Positions 5,778 through 10,565 of a stretch of DNA of 10,565 nt are shown one piece after another. Origin of the DNA: Porphyrobacter sp. (lineage in GTDB: Bacteria > Pseudomonadota > Alphaproteobacteria > Sphingomonadales > Sphingomonadaceae); assembly GCA_018991295.1 (NCBI GenBank), contig JAGKSZ010000089.1:1-10565 (forward strand), read 5' to 3'. Under the pieces are notes generated by a model. It was not told the origin of the DNA. It made no database searches and worked only from the letters and a program-made list of their open reading frames with translations. Both the position numbers and the translations under genes were made by a program. Numbering within the stretch: the first letter of the stretch is position 1; every line of letters starts with the position of its first letter.

Positions 5778-6962
5778 TCACGGGGCGGCGCGCGAAAGCT
5801 CGTCTGCGAGGATTTCTTCAATGCGGGCGGCATCAGGGAAGCCTTCGGCTACCCAGCGCGCTTCGACCGCCTGAAGCAGCCGCGCCACGGCAGGCCCGGC
5901 GGTAACCCCGCGTGCGACAATCGCGCCGCCTTTCAAAGGGAAGGCAGGTGCGCTCCAGCCCTGCAAGCTGCGCGCATCTGCGCCCGCCAGCAGCAGGCGA
6001 TCAGTGGCGACGGGGGGTGTCAGGCGATATGCGAGCGCAAGGGGGCTGGCGGCATCATCCGAATGGCGCTCGGCAGCGGCGATCAGCCGGGCGCGCTGTG
6101 CCTTGGATAGCCGGAGCCGTGCTGCGACCGTTTCGGCAACCTCCGGCATCGGCGGCAGCAGCGCGGCAAGGCGGCGCACGGGATCGGGCGCAATGCCCTG
6201 TTCGCGCTCGGCCGCAACCAGCCGGGCGAGCGCGGCAACCTGCGGCGGGCAGGCCTCGGGCAGGATCACGGGCAAGACACCGCGCGCCCGCATCCGGGCG
6301 ATGGTGGCATCCGGATCGGGCAGGGCGAGCAGCGCCAGCAGTTCGGCGGCAATCCGTTCACGGCTGAGGCCTTTCAGCGTGTGCGCAAGCTCGGCGCAGG
6401 CGTCCTCCGCGACGTCGTCCAGCGCGGCGCCGAAGCGGGTCTGGAAGCGGAAATAGCGCAGGATGCGCAGGTGATCCTCGGCAATCCGCTGGCGGGCATC
6501 GCCAATGAACCGCACCCGGCCCGCCGCAAGATCATCGCGCCCGCCGAAGTAGTCTTCGACCTCCAGTGTCTCGGGGTGGGCATAGAGCGCGTTGATCGTG
6601 AAATCCCGCCGCGCGGCATCCTCTGGCCAGTCTGACGCGAAGGCAATGGTCGCCCGCCTGCCATCGGTGGCGACATCGCGGCGCAGCGTGGTCACTTCAA
6701 CCGGCCCATCCTTGAGGATCGCGGTTATCGTGCCATGTTCGATGCCGGTGGGCACAGTGCGGATCCCGGCGCGGCCGCAGCGGGCGATAACATCGGCCGG
6801 AAGCAGCTTTGTCGCGCAATCGACATCGTTGACCGCCACACCCAGCAAGCCATCGCGCACCGCGCCGCCGACCCAGCGGATGTTCTGCGCCCCCAGCGCT
6901 GCGGTGAGCGCCCTGAGGCCCTCGCGCTTCGTCCATTCCGCATCGCGCAGATCATGCAGCAT
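5778..6962 (-). CDS. CCA tRNA nucleotidyltransferase / poly(A) polymerase family (PcnB-like)
   Basis: A 394-residue class II nucleotidyltransferase, expected to add or repair the 3'-CCA of tRNAs (family includes poly(A) polymerases). The head domain shows GGAVRDGLLG (32-41, nucleotide-binding loop), the metal-binding acid pair in NDVD (D46, D48), EVTTLRRD (89-96), and ARRDFTINALY (117-127), the family's RRD(F)T signature. RILRYFRF (166-173) marks the neck, where the base-selecting helix lies. The helical C-terminal half ends in a GGAIVARGVTAGPAVARLL motif usual in alphaproteobacterial members. The ATG at 6962 overlaps the end of the NUDIX gene by 11 bases, so it is translated as the last gene of a DUF1285-NUDIX-CCA operon. 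That order is, from memory, common in alphaproteobacteria and supports a CCA role over mRNA polyadenylation. Confidence 0.93.
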   Translation of the reverse strand: MLHDLRDAEWTKREGLRALTAALGAQNIRWVGGAVRDGLLGVAVNDVDCATKLLPADVIARCGRAGIRTVPTGIEHGTITAILKDGPVEVTTLRRDVATDGRRATIAFASDWPEDAARRDFTINALYAHPETLEVEDYFGGRDDLAAGRVRFIGDARQRIAEDHLRILRYFRFQTRFGAALDDVAEDACAELAHTLKGLSRERIAAELLALLALPDPDATIARMRARGVLPVILPEACPPQVAALARLVAAEREQGIAPDPVRRLAALLPPMPEVAETVAARLRLSKAQRARLIAAAERHSDDAASPLALAYRLTPPVATDRLLLAGADARSLQGWSAPAFPLKGGAIVARGVTAGPAVARLLQAVEARWVAEGFPDAARIEEILADELSRAAP

Positions 6963-7560
6963 CGAACAAGGCCTCCCGGCTGATCCGCCGCGACAGATTG
7001 GCGATGATCGCAGCTGTCACGCCCCAGATGCGGAAGCCCTGCCATTCCAGTTCGAGATAGCGGCGGTTGGCCCCGCGCCAGAACACCTCGTTGCTGGTCC
7101 AGCTGGCCGGATCGAGCAGCAGGCTGAGCGGTGCTTCAAACCACGCCTCGACCTCCTGCGGGTTGGGCGTGAGGGCAAGGCCGGGCGGAACCACGCCGAC
7201 CACCGGGGTCACCAGAAAGCCGGTGCCGGTGTGATAGACATCGCTGGCGCCGATCACCTCGACGGCGGTGCGCGGCAGGGCGAGTTCTTCCTCGGCCTCG
7301 CGCAGGGCAGCGGTGATGGCATCCTCGCCCGGATCGATCTTGCCGCCGGGAAAGGCGACCTGTCCCGGATGATCGCGCATCGCGCGGGGCCGCTGGGTGA
7401 GGATCACCTGCGGATCATGCGGCACATCGGTGATCGCGATCAGCACGGCGGCAGGCGTAGCACGGCCATCACGAGCGAAATGCGCATCGCTCAGCAGATC
7501 GGGAATGTCGCGCGCGTGGCCGGCTGCAAAGGCACGGGCGAGGGGGGCTGCAAGGCTCAT
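6952..7560 (-). CDS. NUDIX hydrolase, CoA pyrophosphatase-like (NudL/UPF0035 type)
   Basis: A 202-residue hydrolase of nucleoside-diphosphate-linked compounds. The motif LTQRPRAMRDHPGQVAFPGGKID (54-76) is the signature preceding the Nudix box in the CoA-diphosphatase subgroup. The Nudix box itself runs 73-95: G73-x5-E79-x7-R87-E88-A-x-E91-E92-x-A94-L95. All metal-binding glutamates are present, but the usual glycine at the penultimate position is alanine. A likely substrate is CoA or acyl-CoA, cleaved to phosphopantetheine and 3',5'-ADP; this is inferred from the family. It is coupled at both ends: its ATG overlaps the stop of the DUF1285 gene by four bases, and its own end overlaps the CCA-enzyme start by 11. 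Confidence 0.92.
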   Translation of the reverse strand: MSLAAPLARAFAAGHARDIPDLLSDAHFARDGRATPAAVLIAITDVPHDPQVILTQRPRAMRDHPGQVAFPGGKIDPGEDAITAALREAEEELALPRTAVEVIGASDVYHTGTGFLVTPVVGVVPPGLALTPNPQEVEAWFEAPLSLLLDPASWTSNEVFWRGANRRYLELEWQGFRIWGVTAAIIANLSRRISREALFDAA

Positions 7561-8111
7561 GGCAGCAGGCTGAAGCTGGCGCCGCAGCTGGTGACCTGCC
7601 AGCCATTATCCTGTGCCCCTTCGGCCAGCGCGATCTGTGCAAGCTGCGTCCAGGTGGAACGGTTGAGCCGCGCCTCGCACCCGCGCCGCACTTGCAGGTA
7701 GAGCGCCGGTTCCTCGGTGGTGCCGGCTGCGCGCAAGGCATGGTCCGGCCCGGCAATGACCAGATCATCGGTGTTGAGCCGGAACGCCAGCCCATCATCG
7801 GCGCGCACGCAATCGGTGGCGATGAAGGCGGCGTCCTCAACCTCGATGCTGAGCTTTTCGAAGGGGGTGACCAGCCAGTGGTGCCCGGCATCGTCACGCA
7901 TCAGCAGGCCTGCAAAGGCGCGCACCATCGCCTCGCGCCGGATCGGACCGCCTTCGTGGAACCAGGTGCCGTCAGCCGCGATCACCATGTGGCTTTCACC
8001 GATCACCTGCGGCGACCAGCTTTCCACTGGGGGAAGCTTGCGCTCCGCCACCAGCGCCGCGATCTCGGCAAGGGTCAGTCCGGCAAGGTGCGGAGGCGGT
8101 TCATAGGGCAT
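7557..8111 (-). CDS. DUF1285 family protein
   Basis: A 184-residue protein of unknown biochemical function. Recognised from the conserved run: PPVESWSPQVIGESHMVIAADGTWFHEGGPIRREAMVRAF (residues about 27-66), then the HHWLVTPFEKLSIEVEDAAFIA core (about 77-98). This is the DUF1285 pattern of two small beta domains, with hallmark G.WxxEGxPIxR and LVTPxEKxxIxVED motifs. No signal peptide or membrane segment is seen, so it is probably cytoplasmic. It is the first gene of the DUF1285-NUDIX-CCA set and overlaps the NUDIX gene by four bases (ATGA). A 68-bp gap separates it from the acetyltransferase upstream, so a separate promoter is possible. No strong Shine-Dalgarno sequence precedes the ATG at 8111. 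Confidence 0.9.
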   Translation of the reverse strand: MPYEPPPHLAGLTLAEIAALVAERKLPPVESWSPQVIGESHMVIAADGTWFHEGGPIRREAMVRAFAGLLMRDDAGHHWLVTPFEKLSIEVEDAAFIATDCVRADDGLAFRLNTDDLVIAGPDHALRAAGTTEEPALYLQVRRGCEARLNRSTWTQLAQIALAEGAQDNGWQVTSCGASFSLLP

Positions 8112-8179
8112 GGCAAGACGGGGATGGCAGATGGCGCGTGCAAGGTGAAGGGGTCAAAAGCCCTTATTCTTGACGCAGG
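8112..8179 (-). other. 68-bp gap between GNAT and DUF1285 genes
   Basis: The only real gap in the minus-strand gene set. Reading the minus strand there is a TTGACC box (about 8154-8149) but no matching -10 element at proper spacing, and only a 5-bp GTCAA/TTGAC inverted repeat. A weak promoter for the DUF1285-NUDIX-CCA operon could lie here, but the sequence does not prove it. Confidence 0.3.
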
Positions 8180-8713
8180 TCACCCTTCCCACGGCCCCAG
8201 CATGCCTTCGGCCGGCATGGCGGCGAGTGCATGGCCGCGGGCGAGCAGGCGATCCTGTTCGTAAGGTCCGGGGCAACGCCATCCGCCGGTAAAGGCGGCC
8301 GAAAAGCCCCAGCGTCCGTAATAGGCCGCGTCTCCGATCAGGACTTGCGGCAGGGCCTGTCCTCCCGAAGCGGCGAGCCGCGCATCCTCGGCGATCATCG
8401 CGCTCATCAGCCCCACGCCGAAGCCTTCGCCCTGCCGTTCCGGCACCACCGCCACCGGGCCAACCATCACCAGCGGGACCTGTCCCTGCTTCGTCTGGAG
8501 GCCGATCGGCCAGCACTGGATGGTGCCGACCAGCATTTCATTCTCGTCGAGTGCGGCAAGGCTGAGGCCCGGCAGCCAGTCCATCCCCTCGCGGATGCGG
8601 TAGGCGGTGCGCGCATGGCGATCCGGCCCGAAGGCGCGATCGAGCACTTCCTCGATCATCGCCGGGTCGACCGCTTCAAGCGGGATCAGGGTTGCTGTTG
8701 CCGCTGCGCTCAT
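8180..8713 (-). CDS. GNAT family N-acetyltransferase (YhbS-like)
   Basis: A 177-residue acyl-CoA-dependent acetyltransferase; substrate unknown. The acetyl-CoA pyrophosphate-binding motif is seen in VGPVAVVPERQGEGFGVGLM (84-103; R93/Q94-G-x-G-x-G core). The later VLIGDAAYYGRWGFSAA (124-140) is the hallmark of the YhbS/COG3153 subgroup. I placed the start at ATG 8713 and not at 8764: it makes a 4-base ATGA overlap with the stop of the dehydrogenase gene, and the extra N-terminal residues of the longer frame (GGRGRQGRTAAQAH) look unlike the family. It is translationally coupled to the dehydrogenase-like gene, which may be chance packing and not a shared pathway. Confidence 0.9.
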   Translation of the reverse strand: MSAAATATLIPLEAVDPAMIEEVLDRAFGPDRHARTAYRIREGMDWLPGLSLAALDENEMLVGTIQCWPIGLQTKQGQVPLVMVGPVAVVPERQGEGFGVGLMSAMIAEDARLAASGGQALPQVLIGDAAYYGRWGFSAAFTGGWRCPGPYEQDRLLARGHALAAMPAEGMLGPWEG

Positions 8714-9867
8714 TTCGCGGTGAGCTTGAGCAGCCGTGCGCCCTTGCCGTCCTCGGCCACCCACAGCGCCCCGTCAGGCCCCTGGGCGAGGCTGCGCAGG
8801 CGCTTGTCGAATTCGTGCCGGGTGACTTCACGTGCGGCCTCGCCCTCGATCGCCACATCGACGATCGCCTGGCTACCAAGGCCCGCCATCAGCGCATGGC
8901 CTTTCCAGGCGGGGAACATATCGCCGGTGTAGAACAGCATGTCGCCCGGCGCGATCACCGGGGTCCAGCTGAGCGCGGGCTGGGCAAAGCCATCATCAGC
9001 GGCGTGATCGGGGATGTTGTCCCCGTTGTAATGATCGCCGTTGGAGCGCACCGGCCAGCCATAATTGGCGCCCGCCTTGACAAGGTTGAGCTCATCGCCG
9101 CCGGCCGGGCCATGTTCGACCTCCCACAGGCGCCCTTTCGCATCCCAACCGATACCGAGGATATTGCGGTGGCCCCATGACCAGATTTCCGCGCTTACCC
9201 CGCCTTGCGCGGCCAGCGGATTGCCTGCCGCGGGCGTGCCATCAAGGTTGAGGCGCACGATCTTGCCGAGGGTGACGGTGGTATCCTGTGCGGGCTGCAT
9301 CTTCTGGCGCTCGCCGCTGGCAATGAACAGGTACTTGCCATCGGGCGAGAAGGTGATGCGGTGCGAATAGTGGCCGCGGCCCGTGACCTTTGGGGTCTGT
9401 CGCCAGATCACCGAGAATTCCTTGATCCGGCACCCTGTGATCTCGGCGCAGACGAGAATGCCGCGCCCCACCGCCGCGCCGCGCGTGTCGTTCTGCCCGG
9501 CCTCGGCCCAGCTGAGATAGATCGTGCGCCCGTCGAGCGGCTGGCCGGCCTCGCCCGGCAGGAAGGCGACATCGCCCAAGCCGCCCTGGCCGCCGTAATC
9601 GACCTGCGGCACGCCCGCGACGGTGGCGATGGTGCCGCTGGCGGTGTCCATCACCTTGAGCGTGCCCGCCTTCTCGGTGACGAACAGGGTCTGGGTGCCG
9701 GGCGCGAAGCGGATCGCCCAGGGTTCCTCGAACTCGCCCATGGGGGCGACGGCGAAACCGCCGCCGGCGGCGGCAGGCGCGCTGTCCCCGTCATTGGCGG
9801 AGGCGCAGCTTGCCAGAAGCACCGGAGCGAGCGAGAAGGCGATCAGCGAACGGGATTTTGTGGTCAT
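8710..9867 (-). CDS. PQQ-dependent sugar dehydrogenase-like lipoprotein (soluble GDH / sorbosone dehydrogenase family)
   Basis: A 385-residue exported six-bladed beta-propeller, expected to oxidise aldoses or similar sugars with pyrroloquinoline quinone in the periplasm. Residues 1-21 (MTTKSRS, hydrophobic LIAFSLAPVL, lipobox LASC) mark a lipoprotein, with Cys21 lipidated and Ala22 favouring outer-membrane sorting. Family landmarks: EPWAIRFAPG and LFVTEKAGTLKV (48-72), GGQGGLGDVAF (92-102), GRGHYSHRITFSPDGKYLF (163-181, probably holding the catalytic His), EIWSWGHRNILGI (227-239), EVEHGPAGGDELN (249-261) and NYGWP (268-272). Whether this member really binds PQQ or has another substrate is not settled; no PQQ synthesis genes are in the window. 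It is the first gene of the minus-strand run, and its start codon overlaps the divergent rnhB start codon, so its promoter must lie inside rnhB. Confidence 0.92.
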   Translation of the reverse strand: MTTKSRSLIAFSLAPVLLASCASANDGDSAPAAAGGGFAVAPMGEFEEPWAIRFAPGTQTLFVTEKAGTLKVMDTASGTIATVAGVPQVDYGGQGGLGDVAFLPGEAGQPLDGRTIYLSWAEAGQNDTRGAAVGRGILVCAEITGCRIKEFSVIWRQTPKVTGRGHYSHRITFSPDGKYLFIASGERQKMQPAQDTTVTLGKIVRLNLDGTPAAGNPLAAQGGVSAEIWSWGHRNILGIGWDAKGRLWEVEHGPAGGDELNLVKAGANYGWPVRSNGDHYNGDNIPDHAADDGFAQPALSWTPVIAPGDMLFYTGDMFPAWKGHALMAGLGSQAIVDVAIEGEAAREVTRHEFDKRLRSLAQGPDGALWVAEDGKGARLLKLTAK

Positions 9868-10360
9868 GCTCGGGGTAACTCACAAACTGGCTTTCGGTGC
9901 CGAGGACCTGTGCATCGGCGTCGATGAAGCGGGACGGGGTCCACTGGCCGGACCGGTGGTGGCCGCGGCAGTGGTGCTGGGCGAGGAGATACCGCCGGGA
10001 CTCGATGATTCCAAGCGGCTTTCCGCGCGCCAGCGCGCCGGGCTCGACAGCGCGATCAAAAGTAGCTGCTGCTGGGCGGTGGGAATCGCCGAGCCGGACG
10101 AGATCGACCGCATCAACATCCTCAACGCGACCATGCTGGCGATGACCCGCGCGGTCGCCGCGCTCGCCGAGGCGATCGCGGCGGAGCACGAATACGGCCC
10201 GCGCGTCTCCGATGCGGTGGATGCGACCCATCACGCGATGGGCGAGCTCCAGAAGGCGACGCTCGAGCACGTCTTCGCCATGCGCGCGATCCTGCGCCCC
10301 GACCAGCAGGCGCGCTTCGATGCGGTGGTCGAGAAGAGCCTCGCGCAACCGGCCCGGTGA
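9866..10360 (+). CDS. rnhB: Hybrid frame: RNase HII N-terminal part joined in frame to a metal-sensor C-terminus
   Basis: Residues 1 to about 100 of this 164-residue frame are RNase HII, which cuts RNA-DNA hybrids and single ribonucleotides: CIGVDEAGRGPLAGPVVAAAVVL (16-38) with the first two catalytic acids D20 and E21, DDSKRLSARQR (47-57), and the INILNATMLAMTRAV segment (83-97). A normal RNase HII of about 190-210 residues then has a VDGN motif with the third acid and a SIxAKxxRD region with the fourth. Neither is present: from about residue 101 the sequence is unrelated. As written the product lacks half the active site and would not be a working RNase HII. The start is ATG 9866 (GTG 9860 is possible), overlapping the divergent dehydrogenase start in CATG. 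A chimeric contig end is likelier than a natural fusion. Confidence 0.85.
   Translation: MLGVTHKLAFGAEDLCIGVDEAGRGPLAGPVVAAAVVLGEEIPPGLDDSKRLSARQRAGLDSAIKSSCCWAVGIAEPDEIDRINILNATMLAMTRAVAALAEAIAAEHEYGPRVSDAVDATHHAMGELQKATLEHVFAMRAILRPDQQARFDAVVEKSLAQPAR
10166..10360 (+). other. C-terminal fragment of a Spy/CnrX-like periplasmic heavy-metal sensor protein
   Basis: The last 64 residues of the hybrid frame contain AEAIAAEHEYGPRVSDAV, then HHAMGELQKATLEHVFAMR, then AILRPDQQARFDAVVEKSL. This helical pattern (His-rich start, LQxATLxHVFxMR, then LxPxQxxRFD) is what I recognise from the C-termini of periplasmic heavy-metal sensor/resistance proteins of the CnrX/Spy/Metal_resist group. The N-terminal membrane anchor and the first LTPEQ helix of such a protein are missing. 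The junction with the RNase HII part lies around 10150-10175. Direct overlap with a probable sigma-factor start downstream fits the sensor-plus-ECF-sigma gene pairing of this group. Confidence 0.65.
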
Positions 10361-10565
10361 ACGACGCGCCATCCGATGCCGTGCTGGTGCGCGGGGCGCT
10401 GGCGGGCGACCGCCAGGGCCTCTCCGCCCCCCTCCCCGCCCCGCTCGCGGCCCCTCCCCCGGACACCGGCCTGCCCGGGGAGGACCGCGGCCCTCCCCCC
10501 GCCCGCCGGGGCCACCGGGTCCGTGCCCCCCGCCCCCCCCCCCCCCCCGGCCCCCCCGGCCCCCC
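10357..10565 (+). CDS. Start of a probable ECF sigma factor, sequence corrupted and cut by the window end
   Basis: A GTG at 10357 overlaps the preceding TGA (GTGA). The first 24 residues read MNDAPSDAVLVRGALAGDRQGLSA, matching the usual opening of ECF sigma-70 factors (DxxLVxxALAGDxxAFxAL). From about base 10425 the frame becomes Pro/Gly/Arg only and no longer resembles region 2 of a sigma factor, in step with the base composition turning almost pure C and G. The call rests on about 20 residues plus the neighbouring metal-sensor fragment. No start codon stronger than GTG is nearby. Confidence 0.45.
   Translation, partial: MNDAPSDAVLVRGALAGDRQGLSAPLPAPLAAPPPDTGLPGEDRGPPPARRGHRVRAPRPPPPPGPPGP
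10421..10565. other. C-rich, probably low-quality contig end
   Basis: Only about 14 of these 145 bases are A or T, C far outnumbers G, and the stretch ends in a run of 16 C (10533-10548) followed by further C runs broken by GG. Nothing else in the window looks like this. It appears to be a sequencing or assembly artefact at the end of a contig and not a biological repeat. Confidence 0.75.

Noticed and set aside
6592..7701. Plus-strand 369-codon frame opposite the CCA-enzyme and NUDIX genes
   Set aside because: Antisense shadow of two conserved enzymes whose motifs are intact on the minus strand.
8149..8170. Terminator or promoter in the GNAT-DUF1285 gap
   Set aside because: The inverted repeat has a 5-bp stem only and no T-run; the TTGACC box has no convincing -10 partner.
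8714..8764. Longer N-terminus for the GNAT protein
   Set aside because: The extra residues are not family-like, and the start at 8713 gives a standard ATGA overlap with the upstream gene.
10421..10565. C-run region as a G-quadruplex or tandem-repeat element
   Set aside because: Its position at the very end of the sequence and the collapse of the reading frame fit sequencing error better than a real element.
1..10565. CRISPR array, tRNA/rRNA genes, insertion sequences, phage or defence genes
   Set aside because: No regularly spaced repeats, no tRNA-like cloverleaf, and no transposase, integrase or defence-type domains were seen on either strand.

Overview
The window looks like a piece of a high-GC alphaproteobacterial chromosome, most likely Sphingomonadales near Erythrobacter/Porphyrobacter. 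This is inferred from GC-rich third codon positions, tightly overlapping genes, protein style (DUF1285-NUDIX-CCA transferase cluster, PRC-barrel-like small secreted protein) and the CCCGGGCTTGACCCGGG-type palindromic repeat. No species can be fixed from the sequence alone.

Layout. (1) Bases 3-4939, plus strand: two tandem NifS/IscS-like cysteine desulfurases (the first cut by the window edge), a [2Fe-2S] ferredoxin overlapping the second by 4 bases, then parC (topoisomerase IV subunit A). The two desulfurases are separated by a large inverted repeat of the dispersed palindromic type. Inside the second desulfurase gene lies a perfect 16-bp parS core (TGTTTCACGTGAAACA) within a 24-bp perfect palindrome, so this stretch is probably a ParB-binding site in the origin-proximal part of the chromosome. 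(2) Bases 4955-4993: a hairpin terminator between the convergent parC and a small exported PRC-barrel-like protein gene (5013-5537, minus). (3) Bases 5778-9867, all minus strand: a compact set transcribed as PQQ sugar-dehydrogenase-like lipoprotein, GNAT acetyltransferase, then after 68 bp DUF1285 protein, NUDIX (CoA-pyrophosphatase-like) hydrolase and CCA-adding enzyme. Most junctions overlap by 4-11 bases. (4) Bases 9866-10565, plus strand: the rnhB (RNase HII) start, whose start codon overlaps the divergent start codon of the dehydrogenase.

The rnhB frame is not an intact RNase HII. After about 100 residues it switches, in frame, to what reads as the C-terminus of a Spy/CnrX-like periplasmic heavy-metal sensor, followed with a 4-base overlap by the start of a probable ECF sigma factor. 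That last reading frame then decays into C-rich sequence ending in long C runs. The simplest explanation is a chimeric, low-quality contig end; a real genomic fusion is the alternative.

Working together: the first block supplies sulfur mobilisation and an iron-sulfur electron carrier, next to chromosome decatenation (ParC) and a segregation site (parS). The minus-strand block is housekeeping: tRNA 3'-end maturation, nucleotide/CoA clean-up, plus an exported sugar oxidoreductase. I found no CRISPR array, tRNA or rRNA gene, insertion sequence or phage gene, and no convincing new multi-gene system. The most notable items are the intragenic parS and the rnhB junction.
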